From NCBI RefSeq assembly GCF_902364025.1, contig NZ_CABJCG010000014.1, forward strand, positions 1-64,000: DNA of 64,000 nt, written 5' to 3'. The notes beneath the pieces were generated by a model. The model was not told where the DNA came from, did not search any database, and saw nothing but the letters and a program-made list of their open reading frames with translations. Shown here one piece after another: positions 26,195 through 34,603 of the stretch. The stretch is from Enterocloster lavalensis (GTDB lineage Bacteria > Bacillota > Clostridia > Lachnospirales > Lachnospiraceae). Both the position numbers and the translations under genes were made by a program. Every line of letters begins with the position of its first letter. Within the stretch, counting starts at the first letter, position 1.

Positions 26195-27358
26195 ATGGAC
26201 ACTTATCTTTTAAAACATACACGAGCCGTGACCGAGACCGGGATTCTGGACTGTGATATGCTGATCAAGGGTGGAAAAATTGCCGCAATGGCGCCGGATC
26301 TCGAAGTCTGCGCGCCTGCGTGGGATTTGAACCGCGCCTTTGTTCTGCCCGGCTTTATCGATATCCACACGCACGGCGCAAAGGGCGTGGACATCAACAA
26401 CGCCTCTCCTCAGGATATCGTCCGCCTGGCCGGCCAATATGCTGCATACGGAGTCACCAGCTTTCTGCCCACCGTTGCCTGCGACTCTCCGGAGGCAATG
26501 ATGAGTGCGGTTAAAAACATCGTCAAAGCCTCCCGGCTCGAAGGATCCGGGGCCAGAATTCTTGGGATCCACCTGGAAGGGCCTTTTCTGTCGCCGGAGT
26601 TTAAAGGCTCTCTGCCTCAGCGCTATCTGAGGCTTCCGGATCAGGTGCTCTTTGATTCCCTTCTCACGGCTTCCGACGGGTTGCTAAAGCTCATAACCCT
26701 GGCGCCGGAGCTGCCCGGAAGCTGTGAATTGATCCGGCATGCCGTGAAAATGGGCGTCAGGGTCTCCATGGGCCACTCCGGAGCAAGCTATGAGCAGGCG
26801 ATGGATGCCATCAGCGCCGGTGTTTTAGCTTCCACCCATACTTTCAACGGAATGTTGCTGTTTCATCAGCATCGCCCCGCCATTATGGGCGCGGCGCTGG
26901 AGAGCGGCGTATATTGCGAGGCGATCTGCGACGGACGCCACCTTCACCCCGGCACGGTCCGGCTCCTGTTAAAAGTTAAGGGTACGGACCGGGTTATCGC
27001 GGTAACCGACAGCATCATGGCTGCCGGGATGCCGGACGGCGCCTACCGCCTGGGTTCCCAGAGTCTTGTGGTGGAAGGCGGAGACGCCTGGCTGGCGGAC
27101 GGCAGCTCCAGAGCAGGAAGTACGCTCACCATGATACAAGCCCTGCACAATCTGTTGAATTTCACCGGCTGCACACTCCGGCAGGCCAGCACCATGCTTT
27201 CCAAAAATCCCGCCGGACTCCTGGGCCTCGAGCACCGCAAAGGCAGTCTGGCCCCGGGTATGGATGCCGATTACCTGATTCTCGACTCCTCCCTGGACCT
27301 GGCCGCATGTGCGGCGGAGGGGAAATGCCTGTTCAAAAAAACCATAGGAGGTGACTGA
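26195..27358 (+). CDS. nagA: N-acetylglucosamine-6-phosphate deacetylase
   Basis: The 387-residue protein has the amidohydrolase fold and motifs of NagA: IDIHTHG (metal histidines, near residue 57), HLEGPF (metal glutamate), MGHSGA, THTFNGM and the catalytic VTDS near residue 270. It removes acetate from N-acetyl amino-sugar 6-phosphates in the cytosol. THTFNGM replaces the common THLFNAM, and the exact sugar (GlcNAc-6-P or GalNAc-6-P) cannot be read. It lies 12 bases after the SIS gene and one base before the aldolase gene. Confidence 0.88.
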   Translation: MDTYLLKHTRAVTETGILDCDMLIKGGKIAAMAPDLEVCAPAWDLNRAFVLPGFIDIHTHGAKGVDINNASPQDIVRLAGQYAAYGVTSFLPTVACDSPEAMMSAVKNIVKASRLEGSGARILGIHLEGPFLSPEFKGSLPQRYLRLPDQVLFDSLLTASDGLLKLITLAPELPGSCELIRHAVKMGVRVSMGHSGASYEQAMDAISAGVLASTHTFNGMLLFHQHRPAIMGAALESGVYCEAICDGRHLHPGTVRLLLKVKGTDRVIAVTDSIMAAGMPDGAYRLGSQSLVVEGGDAWLADGSSRAGSTLTMIQALHNLLNFTGCTLRQASTMLSKNPAGLLGLEHRKGSLAPGMDADYLILDSSLDLAACAAEGKCLFKKTIGGD

Positions 27359-27359
27359 A

Positions 27360-28469
27360 ATGGCTCAAGTTCCGATGATCAATATTCTTGAAGCCGCGCT
27401 CCGGCACGGTTACGCGGTGGGTGCATTTAACGTGCACACCCCCCACGAGGCGGCGGCAGTCATCCGCATCCACGAACAGCTGCGCGCTCCGGCTATCATC
27501 CAGCTGATTCAGCCTTCCGCAGGATTCATGGGTGGACGGGAGGATTTCATGAATGCAACTCCCGGGGAGATGCGCTGTGGAATCTCCCGATTTTGCCGCC
27601 TGGTACGGCCTATGATGGAACAGGCTTCGATACCAGTGGCATTGAATCTGGACCACGGAAACGACCCTGAGACGGCCAAAATCTGTGTTGACAACGGTTT
27701 CAGCGCCGTCATGATCGACGGTTCCCATTTAAGTTTCGAGGGAAATGCCGCTCTGACCAAGCAGATATCAGACTATGCGCACCGCAAAGGCGTCACCGTG
27801 GAGGCAGAACTGGGCGTTCTCGCCGGGCGTGAGGATCACACCGGGCAGAGCCGGGAAATCTACACCGATCCTTCCAGAGTCTGCGAATTTTTCGAAACAT
27901 CCGGAGCCGACTGTCTTGCCCTCTCCTACGGGACTCTTCACGGACCGGCCAAGGGCGGCTCCCTCAAAATACGCAAAGAAATCGCCATTGCAGCGTTTGA
28001 GAACATGCGCTTTAACGGTAAGATCCGCCCTCTTGTCAGCCATGGCTCATCCCTGGTGCGGCCCGATATCATTTCGGAAATCAACGCCCGGGGCGGCAAT
28101 CTCCAAAATGCCTCCGGCGTGCCTCTGGCACAGCTGCTGGAGGTAATTCCTTACGGCATCGCCAAAATCAACATCGGCACGGATATCCGCCTCTCCATAC
28201 TGCGATCATTGCGGGAATATTTCGATCTCACTCCCAAGGCCCGGACCTCCGGAATCACCGCCTCAGTCTGGGAACGTATGTGTCTGGAGCCAGGCTGCAT
28301 CGACGAGCGCCGTCTTCTGGCCCCCATCCAGCAAGCGCTGATTGAATACCGGGATACAGAAGAGAGCAGACCCCTGACCGCCCTGGTGGAACAGGCGGTC
28401 GGCGAGACCGCCGGGGAATTGCTGGTACATTTCGGCCAGGCCGGGATGGCGGGCACTGTGATATTTTAG
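27360..28469 (+). CDS. Class II (zinc) fructose/tagatose-bisphosphate aldolase-like protein
   Basis: The 369-residue TIM barrel has class II aldolase motifs: VGAFNVHT at the first strand, LDHGND (zinc histidine and catalytic aspartate), EAELGVLAGRED, YGTLHGPAKGG (zinc histidine), VSHGSS (zinc histidine) and INIGTDIR (phosphate binding). Relatives GatY and KbaY split tagatose-1,6-bisphosphate to DHAP and glyceraldehyde 3-phosphate. It is longer than those (about 285), mostly through a C-terminal extension of some 60 residues. The ATG at 27360 has AGGAGG eight bases upstream; the GTG at 27351 lies in that site. It is last in the operon. Confidence 0.82.
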   Translation: MAQVPMINILEAALRHGYAVGAFNVHTPHEAAAVIRIHEQLRAPAIIQLIQPSAGFMGGREDFMNATPGEMRCGISRFCRLVRPMMEQASIPVALNLDHGNDPETAKICVDNGFSAVMIDGSHLSFEGNAALTKQISDYAHRKGVTVEAELGVLAGREDHTGQSREIYTDPSRVCEFFETSGADCLALSYGTLHGPAKGGSLKIRKEIAIAAFENMRFNGKIRPLVSHGSSLVRPDIISEINARGGNLQNASGVPLAQLLEVIPYGIAKINIGTDIRLSILRSLREYFDLTPKARTSGITASVWERMCLEPGCIDERRLLAPIQQALIEYRDTEESRPLTALVEQAVGETAGELLVHFGQAGMAGTVIF

Positions 28470-28508
28470 TGTTTTTACAATTATTTTTATTTTTCAAGTC
28501 ATGGATTT

Positions 28509-28533
28509 GCCGGGGAGGACTTCCCCGGCTTTT
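28509..28533 (+). terminator. Rho-independent terminator of the amino-sugar operon
   Basis: GCCGGGGA and TTCCCCGGC close a stem with a short loop, followed by TTTTCTCGTCTTTC. It lies 40 bases after the aldolase stop. Confidence 0.75.
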
Positions 28534-28573
28534 CTCGTCTTTCTCCTTCACGACCTCTGTCTTAAGCTTGTTC

Positions 28574-28601
28574 ACCAAACTTGTTCGATTTTCATATAGT
28601 A
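28574..28601 (+). promoter_or_regulatory. SigK-like promoter of collagen-like gene 2
   Basis: AC (28574-28575), 17 bases and CATATAGTA (28593-28601). The stretch from TTCACC to TAGTA is nearly identical to the glycosyltransferase promoter at 13374. The predicted leader is about 160 bases. Confidence 0.6.
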
Positions 28602-28769
28602 TATTGAGTTGGTAAACAGCGTCCGGCCGGACTGTCCCCAAAATCCCCGCCGCTGCCTTCTCACACCGCCGGAACCGACGCCATAACCGTTTCCGGTGTA
28701 TCGATCACGCATTTGAATCTCAGACAGCTTCCCAGAGAAGCCAGGCATCGACAATAAGGAGCGATTATT

Positions 28770-30548
28770 ATGTGTTTTAATTATCCGAATGGAATGAATT
28801 ACGGCGGCGCCCCCGGAGGCGGCGAGCCGGATCCGGCCGCATACGACGCGCGCAGATATCCCGGATCGAATTGCTGCAACTGCTGCAACCGCGGTCCGAC
28901 CGGACCGCAAGGTCCCATGGGGCCTCAGGGACCGATGGGACCCATGGGGCCGCGAGGCTGCCAGGGCCCCCGGGGAATCACAGGACCGACCGGTTCAATG
29001 GGCCCTCAGGGTTATGTAGGACCCACAGGTGCAACTGGACCCACTGGACCGGTCGGCTATCCCGGGCAACCCGGACCGATGGGGCCCACTGGGCCGACAG
29101 GACCGGCAGGGGCGAATGGGCTTAACGGAGCCATGGGACCTACTGGGCCGACCGGGGCAACAGGAGCCACAGGGGCCAACGGCTTAAACGGAGCCAATGG
29201 GCCGATGGGGCCGACTGGACCAACCGGCCCAGCGGGGGCCAACGGGCTTAACGGAGCCATGGGACCAACCGGGCCAACCGGACCGGCGGGGGCCAACGGA
29301 CTTAACGGAGCTATGGGGCCCACCGGACCAACCGGACCGGCAGGGGCGAATGGACTCAATGGAGCCATGGGACCCACCGGGCCGACTGGGGCAACGGGAG
29401 CCAACGGGGCTGCCGGACCGACCGGGCCAACCGGGGCCAATGGCGCGATTGGAGCTACCGGTCCCACTGGAGCCAACGGCGCAACCGGGGCGACAGGACC
29501 GACTGGGGCCAATGGCGCAACCGGGGTAACAGGGCCTACGGGGGCCACCGGACCAACCGGAGCCAATGGAGCTGCCGGAATAACCGGACCGACCGGGCCA
29601 ACTGGCCCTACTGGGGCTAACGGCGCGACTGGGCCAACTGGACCGACCGGCGCTAACGGCGCGATTGGGCCAACCGGGCCCACTGGGGCTAACGGCGCGA
29701 TTGGGCCGACTGGACCCACAGGGGCAAATGGACTCATTGGTCCGACTGGACCGACCGGTGCTAATGGCACTACCGGGCCCACCGGACCAACCGGTGCGAA
29801 CGGTTTAATCGGGCCGACTGGACCGACCGGGGCAAATGGCATCACTGGGCCCACCGGACCAACTGGCGCAAACGGCATTACCGGGCCCACCGGACCGACC
29901 GGCCCCACTGGCGCTACCGGGGCGACCGGGCCGACCGGCGCTACTGGACCCACCGGACCCACTGGCGCTACTGGAGCTACTGGCACTGCCGGAATTACCG
30001 GCGCTACCGGGCCTACCGGAGTGGCGGGTTCCTCCGCAATTATCCCCTTCTCATCGGGAACGCCGTTGACAATGACCACCATAGCCGGTGGCCTGGCCGG
30101 TATCCCATCGCTGATTGGCTTTGGCAGCAATGCTCCCAGCGTCAGCGTGCTGGGTACCACGATTGACCTCACAAATGCTGCCGGTACGTTGACAAACTTT
30201 GCATTTTCCGTGCCACGCGACGGTACAATCACCGCTCTGTCAGCATTTTTCAGTACCACCGCAGCGCTGTCCCTGACCGGCTCCACCATCACAATCCGGG
30301 CACAGCTCTATCAGTCCACCACGCCGAACAATATTTTTTCACCGATAGCCGGAGCAGTTGTCACCCTTGCACCAGCGCTTACCGGTGTTATCTCCATCGG
30401 CAGTCTATCCAACGGGCTGACAAGCGGCCTCTCCATTCCAGTAACCGCGAGAACAAGGCTTTTGCTGGTGTTTTCCACTACCGCTTCCGGTGTGGCTCTT
30501 GTTAACACCGTTGTTGGTTACGCGAGCGCCGGCCTCGCAATTTCGTAA
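28770..30548 (+). CDS. Collagen-like exosporium protein with BclB-type C-terminal domain
   Basis: The 592-residue protein has a short N-terminus ending in [15 protein letters not shown], about 370 residues of Gly-X-Y repeats (mainly [10 protein letters not shown]), and a 170-residue C-terminal domain. [35 protein letters not shown] and [10 protein letters not shown] in that domain match the exosporium glycoprotein BclB family. It is expected on the spore surface as a trimeric fibre. AAGGAG lies eight bases before the ATG. Its C-terminal sequence is duplicated 2.75 kb downstream. Confidence 0.87.
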   Translation: MCFNYPNGMNYGGAPGGGEPDPAAYDARRYPGSNCCNCCNRGPTGPQGPMGPQGPMGPMGPRGCQGPRGITGPTGSMGPQGYVGPTGATGPTGPVGYPGQPGPMGPTGPTGPAGANGLNGAMGPTGPTGATGATGANGLNGANGPMGPTGPTGPAGANGLNGAMGPTGPTGPAGANGLNGAMGPTGPTGPAGANGLNGAMGPTGPTGATGANGAAGPTGPTGANGAIGATGPTGANGATGATGPTGANGATGVTGPTGATGPTGANGAAGITGPTGPTGPTGANGATGPTGPTGANGAIGPTGPTGANGAIGPTGPTGANGLIGPTGPTGANGTTGPTGPTGANGLIGPTGPTGANGITGPTGPTGANGITGPTGPTGPTGATGATGPTGATGPTGPTGATGATGTAGITGATGPTGVAGSSAIIPFSSGTPLTMTTIAGGLAGIPSLIGFGSNAPSVSVLGTTIDLTNAAGTLTNFAFSVPRDGTITALSAFFSTTAALSLTGSTITIRAQLYQSTTPNNIFSPIAGAVVTLAPALTGVISIGSLSNGLTSGLSIPVTARTRLLLVFSTTASGVALVNTVVGYASAGLAIS

Positions 30549-30742
30549 AACATGCCGGTTCGTTAAATCATCTCCCCCGGACAGCAGAAACTTCAAACTG
30601 TCCGGGGGATTTTTAGCGCAATGCTCAAAATTGTATGTAAAACTATAGGCACTGGCCCCGATATCCCGACCATGGTTTGGACGGCGGGCAGAATGACCCG
30701 CTGCATTCGCTCACCTGTTTAAACATTGGTCCCAGTGCCAGC
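30152..30742 (+). repeat. Direct repeat A (591 bp) covering the BclB-like 3' end and terminator
   Basis: This segment is repeated almost without change at 32905-33495, with a constant offset of 2753 bases and no indel that I can see. It covers most of the BclB-type domain codons, the terminator and about 130 bases of non-coding sequence up to CCCAGTGCCAGC. The remaining gap to the next gene (30743-30930) holds only the short repeat at 30805. Confidence 0.9.
30574..30613 (+). terminator. Terminator of collagen-like gene 2
   Basis: CCCCCGGACAG (30574-30584) and CTGTCCGGGGG (30598-30608) form a perfect 11-bp stem, followed by ATTTTT. Confidence 0.85.
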
Positions 30743-30804
30743 AGAGACCAACACAAGCGGTCTGAACATTGGTTACAGGCCGCCCGTTGCTATCTGTTCA
30801 TAAG

Positions 30805-30830
30805 ACCTCGGGTCAACTTGGACCGAAGCC
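30805..30830 (+). repeat. Short flanking repeat, copy 1
   Basis: CCTCGGGTCAACTTGGACC, followed by GAAGC, recurs with four changes at 32607-32632 (copy 2: CCTCGGGCCAACTTGGCCC followed by TAAGC). Both copies lie in direct orientation just outside the AT-rich lipoprotein/XRE pair. Copy 2 contains the palindrome GGGCCAACTTGGCCC. Confidence 0.6.
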
Positions 30831-30930
30831 AGTTCGTAGCAAAATAAAGTTGTAGCAGCGGGAATTTTGTGATCATCGGTCTATCCAGGCCCAAAGTCAT
30901 ACTATGCCTATTTTCAGTTGAAAGATTGAT

Positions 30931-32004
30931 CTACTGTAAAAATTTTTTCAAATATTCTCCAACATTAGATGGTATTTCATAGTAACGCGGGAGCTCATAA
31001 TCTGGCATATCAGAATATGAATACTCTGTTTTATCCTCAATATAATAAATAGTTTCTGCTTGATACAATAAATCTCTCGACTGTTCTTTTAATTGAGGAT
31101 TTGAAGTTTTTCTTTCTAACGCATACCTTACAATAGAAAGGATCAGTTTAGAGTTTTCCGGGATACTTTCAACGATTCTCCAATTATACTTTTCTTCTTG
31201 ATTTAGAAAATCTGTGATTTCTTGCAAATCAATCATTTGAATCATGGTATTATCGGTAGCAGAAATAATTTCTATTTTTTGTTCTTTTGAAACGCTGGAA
31301 ACGCCCTCATATGTAATAGAATTACGAAGAACTGGAGACAAAAAATCATTTTTTTCTGTTTTATCATAAGATAGATTTTCGTTCAAGTAATCTTCGGTAT
31401 CAACAATCCAGAAGTTTGCCGAAATAGCATTTGCGAAATCTAAGTCAACTAATAAAATCCATTTATCATTTTGTTTTTTAGCATTTAATTTTAACTCCAC
31501 TGTTTTTGTGTCATTAAGTGGTATTTTTCTAATTTCATTTATCATTTCAGATTCAGTTTCAACCCTTTGAAAAATACCTTCCATATTCAAATTAGTGATC
31601 CGCAGTTTCAGTTTTGCAGTATCATTATCCTGTGCAATATCTAAAATTTCCCATGAAAGGTTTTTAACTATTTCATTATCCAGTTGATATACTAAATTTT
31701 TATCGAAATCAACTCCCTGTTCTTCACTTAATTCTCCAAATAAAGTATATTCAACATTTTCAGATCCCCACGGAGTAACCATTATCTGCTTATTATTTGT
31801 ATAAGCATTAAATTTATCTATATCAAGATTTTTTAATGCCATCATCACATCATTTACCGTGTTTTTCAAATCTTCATTTTTTTCATTTGAAATGGTGGAG
31901 CTAGTTAAGGTCAAATCATTTTCAGAAATACCGTCATGCCCATTTCCACAAGCACATAAACTAAGAATAAGTAAACTGCCCAAAATAATACGCCCTAAAG
32001 ACAT
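30931..32004 (-). CDS. Uncharacterised lipoprotein
   Basis: The 357-residue protein starts with a lipoprotein signal (LGSLLILSLCACGNG) and continues as a hydrophilic, acidic, secreted domain. I recognise no family, although the region from VNDVMMALKNLDIDKFNAY resembles NTF2-like or DUF5105-type lipoprotein openings. Its AT-rich base use differs sharply from the GC-rich genes around it, which suggests transfer. It lies 11 bases downstream of an XRE-type regulator with a membrane helix, so the two form one operon. Confidence 0.7.
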   Translation of the reverse strand: MSLGRIILGSLLILSLCACGNGHDGISENDLTLTSSTISNEKNEDLKNTVNDVMMALKNLDIDKFNAYTNNKQIMVTPWGSENVEYTLFGELSEEQGVDFDKNLVYQLDNEIVKNLSWEILDIAQDNDTAKLKLRITNLNMEGIFQRVETESEMINEIRKIPLNDTKTVELKLNAKKQNDKWILLVDLDFANAISANFWIVDTEDYLNENLSYDKTEKNDFLSPVLRNSITYEGVSSVSKEQKIEIISATDNTMIQMIDLQEITDFLNQEEKYNWRIVESIPENSKLILSIVRYALERKTSNPQLKEQSRDLLYQAETIYYIEDKTEYSYSDMPDYELPRYYEIPSNVGEYLKKFLQ

Positions 32005-32015
32005 TTTAATCCTCC

Positions 32016-32399
32016 TTAAAATATAGAACTTAATAGCTCCATTGATAGTACAAAAAGTATCGGCACTACTACAAATACACCAAAAGCAATCATCAATATC
32101 GCGAGTGCCACTCTTATAGACGCAGGCAAATCATGTAATTTATTAAATCCCCTTTTTTCCTTATATACAATATGATCCTCATTTACTATTGGCTTATTGA
32201 GTTCCTTGCCCGTTAATATATAATCGGTGCTAGTTTCATAAATATCACTTAACTTCAAGAGATTATTTATGTCTGGATTTGCCTGGCCACTTTCCCATTT
32301 GGAAATAGCCTGTCTTGAAACATTTAATTTTTCTGCTAACTGTTCTTGAGATAAGTTATGTGATTTTCTTAACACCTGCAATCTATCTGATAAAGTCAT
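32016..32399 (-). CDS. XRE-family regulator with C-terminal membrane helix
   Basis: The 127-residue protein has a Cro/C1-type helix-turn-helix (LSQEQLAEKLNVSRQAISKW, residues 17-36) and a hydrophobic helix near residues 95-118. Membrane-tethered XRE regulators of this form often pair with the membrane or secreted protein they control, here the lipoprotein directly downstream. It is AT-rich like its partner. A palindrome at 32468-32480 upstream is a candidate self-operator. Confidence 0.8.
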   Translation of the reverse strand: MTLSDRLQVLRKSHNLSQEQLAEKLNVSRQAISKWESGQANPDINNLLKLSDIYETSTDYILTGKELNKPIVNEDHIVYKEKRGFNKLHDLPASIRVALAILMIAFGVFVVVPILFVLSMELLSSIF

Positions 32400-32467
32400 T
32401 ATCTTTTCCCCCTACATACTATCATTTCGCTATGGTTGCGATCCACCAACTAGAGCTGAAATTTAGT

Positions 32468-32480
32468 CAACCAGTGGTTG
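32468..32480. promoter_or_regulatory. Candidate operator palindrome upstream of the XRE/lipoprotein pair
   Basis: CAACCAGTGGTTG is a perfect 6-bp inverted repeat around one base, 69 bases before the XRE start codon. The surrounding gap (32400-32879) holds otherwise only the second flanking repeat at 32607. Confidence 0.35.
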
Positions 32481-32606
32481 CAATTTCTATTTTTAGTCCA
32501 TATAGCTATCATAATAGCATTATTAAATTGAAAAGTCATTCTCTTTATCAGCGCAATATTTAAAGCCTTTTTATTGCTTGTTAGGGCCAGCCCCAACCCC
32601 TGCCAA

Positions 32607-32632
32607 ACCTCGGGCCAACTTGGCCCTAAGCT
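32607..32632 (+). repeat. Short flanking repeat, copy 2
   Basis: Partner of the repeat at 30805-30830. It contains the palindrome GGGCCAACTTGGCCC. Confidence 0.6.
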
Positions 32633-32879
32633 CCAGCGTTCCGCTTGATTGGTTACGCCTCATTCTCTCTATCGCTCCTGTTCCTTATTTTTCTCCAACT
32701 GCCTATATACTGTTAGTCTTTACCTCTTTAGCGTAAGGCGGTCGTGTTGAATTTGTTTTTTCCCGTGGAAAACGCGCCTGTAGTCTCCGCCTGGACAATG
32801 TTTGTCCAGTAACGTGATAAGCTTGTACTTCATTTTTCCTTGTTTGCAGGGTATATAGTCACTTTCCTTTTAACAGCGG

Positions 32880-33301
32880 CGCCACCGGGCCTACCGGGAG
32901 TAGCGGGTACCACGATTGTCCTCACAAATGCCGCCGGTACATTGACAAACTTTGCATTTTCCGTGCCGCGCGACGGCACAATCACCACTCTGTCAGCATT
33001 TTTCAGTACCACCGCAGCGCTGTCCCTGACCGGCTCCACCATCACAATCCGGGCGCAGCTCTATCAGTCCACCACGCCGAACAATATTTTTTCACCGATT
33101 GCCGGAGCAGTTGTCACCCTGGCGCCAGCGCTTACCGGTGTTATCTCCATCGGCAGTCTATCCAACGGGCTGACAAGTGGCCTCTCCATTCCAGTAACCG
33201 CGAGAACAAGGCTTTTGCTGGTGTTTTCCACTACCGCTTCCGGTGTGGCTCTTGTTAACACCGTTGTTGGTTACGCGAGCGCCGGCCTCGCAATTTCGTA
33301 A
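32880..33301 (+). pseudogene. Remnant of a collagen-like/BclB-type gene 3' end
   Basis: A 25-base scrap of collagen repeat (GCCACCGGGCCTACCGGG and on) is fused directly to the BclB-type domain from [10 protein letters not shown] onwards. It lacks the linker (about 40 codons) present in gene 2. Compared with gene 2, one extra G shifts the collagen scrap out of frame with the domain. There is no collagen region or ribosome site upstream. It is the coding part of repeat B and almost certainly not made as a functional fibre. Confidence 0.75.
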
Positions 33302-33495
33302 AACATGCCGGTTCGTTAAATCATCTCCCCCGGACAGCAGAAACTTCAAACTGTCCGGGGGATTTTTAGCGCAATGCTCAAAATTGTATGTAAAACTATA
33401 GGCACTGGCCCCGATATCCCGACCCTGGTTTGGACGGCGGGCAAAATGACCCGCTGCATTCGCTCACCTGTTTAAACATTGGTCCCAGTGCCAGC
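32905..33495 (+). repeat. Direct repeat B (591 bp)
   Basis: Second copy of 30152-30742, nearly identical, ending at the same CCCAGTGCCAGC. Together the copies bracket the AT-rich lipoprotein/XRE pair. Confidence 0.9.
33327..33367 (+). terminator. Duplicated terminator in repeat B
   Basis: Same stem as at 30574: CCCCCGGACAG (33327-33337) and CTGTCCGGGGG (33351-33361), followed by ATTTTT. Confidence 0.8.
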
Positions 33496-33529
33496 TTCAT
33501 AGTATCAGAAGCTTAGCTTGTATTCATTT

Positions 33530-33538
33530 CATATGGTA
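33530..33538 (+). promoter_or_regulatory. Partial SigK-like box
   Basis: CATATGGTA with an upstream CTTGTATTCATTT resembles the promoters at 13374 and 33710 but lacks AC at the -35 position. It may be a decayed promoter of the lost gene represented by repeat B. The rest of 33496-33709 shows no gene I can support. Confidence 0.3.
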
Positions 33539-33709
33539 TACCAGTCCATCAAATGGATGCCATTTTATTTTACCGTGGACCATTTAACTGTTTGCCTGTT
33601 ACGTTTCGTCTTATTTGCAAGGCTTGCAGCCTGTTTTCTTTCAGCTGCATTATATCAGTTCCAACGGGCCGCAAGTACGGCCAAGACAGCCGGACCGGCC
33701 GCGCATTTC

Positions 33710-33737
33710 ACAAAACTTGTTTACTTTTCATATGGTA
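33710..33737 (+). promoter_or_regulatory. SigK-like promoter of collagen-like gene 3
   Basis: AC (33710-33711), 17 bases and CATATGGTA (33729-33737). The spacer shares AAACTTGTT with the promoters at 13374 and 28574. The leader before the start at 33956 is about 210 bases and has no recognised element. Confidence 0.6.
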
Positions 33738-33955
33738 TACTAGACCGCCAAGCCCATGCTGTTTCATTTTATCGCCAATCGGACAACCGGTCACTTTCCC
33801 TCCTCTCTTTGAATCGTGCCGGGCTGCATACTTTAACGGCTGATTCCCATGCCACAGTTGGACGAACCACTAAAGGAATAACCAAAGCGTATTATAGGCT
33901 GTACCGTAATACCGGTTCCTGTTGTCGGAATATTTAAAAATAAGGAGCGATCGCT

Positions 33956-34603
33956 ATGTATTATAATGACCCAAACGAAATAAATTGCGGAAATACACCC
34001 GGAGGCTGCAATCCGGATGAAGCGGTATTTGACGCATACAGATGCCCCGGAGCAGGCGCGTGTGCCCCCGGAGTCTGTAATTGTTGTTGTAACCGTGGTC
34101 CAACCGGTCCCCAAGGGCCCATGGGTCCCAGAGGCTGTCCTGGACCGCAGGGGCCCATCGGCCCCAGAGGTTTTCCCGGCCCCCAGGGCCCCGCAGGTCC
34201 CAGAGGGCCCCAAGGAGTTCAGGGTATCCCTGGTCCAGCCGGGTCGACTGGACCTACTGGCCCTACTGGTGCCAATGGAATGAATGGTATCATGGGACCG
34301 ACCGGACCGGCTGGAGCCACTGGTGCAAACGGTATACCAGGAGCCACTGGGCCAACTGGAACCACTGGGCCAACCGGTGCAAACGGCATAACCGGAGCCA
34401 CTGGCCCAACCGGACCTACTGGTGCGAACGGTATAGCTGGAGCCACCGGCCCCACTGGACCAACCGGCGCTGCTGGAGCCACCGGGCCGACTGGACCGAC
34501 CGGCGCTGCTGGAGCCACCGGGCCGACCGGGGCGCTTTATTTAGGAAAGGTGACTGTCTGTAAAAATGCGGTTTCGATTAAACCGCCTCGTTATGGGTAT
34601 TGA
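33956..34603 (+). pseudogene. Collagen-like gene 3, cut by ICE insertion
   Basis: The intact N-terminus ([12 protein letters not shown], then [15 protein letters not shown]) and about 140 residues of Gly-X-Y repeats match collagen-like genes 1 and 2. The repeat stops at about base 34535 (GATGPTGA), and the frame then runs through about 23 non-repetitive codons of mobile-element sequence to a chance stop at 34601. No C-terminal head domain follows. AAGGAG precedes the ATG. The 3' part presumably lies beyond the far end of the ICE, outside the window. Confidence 0.8.
34562..34586 (-). terminator. Terminator of the ICE serine recombinase gene
   Basis: On the minus strand, GCGGTTT and AAACCGC close a 5-base loop and are followed by ATTTTTAC. 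The stem includes the TAA stop of the recombinase gene. Confidence 0.7.

Noticed and set aside
14731..28469. Assigning the catabolic locus to sulfoquinovose breakdown because of the taurine-type importer
   Set aside because: NagA and an AgaS-like deaminase point to amino sugars, and no sulfolactaldehyde reductase or sulfoquinovosidase is present.
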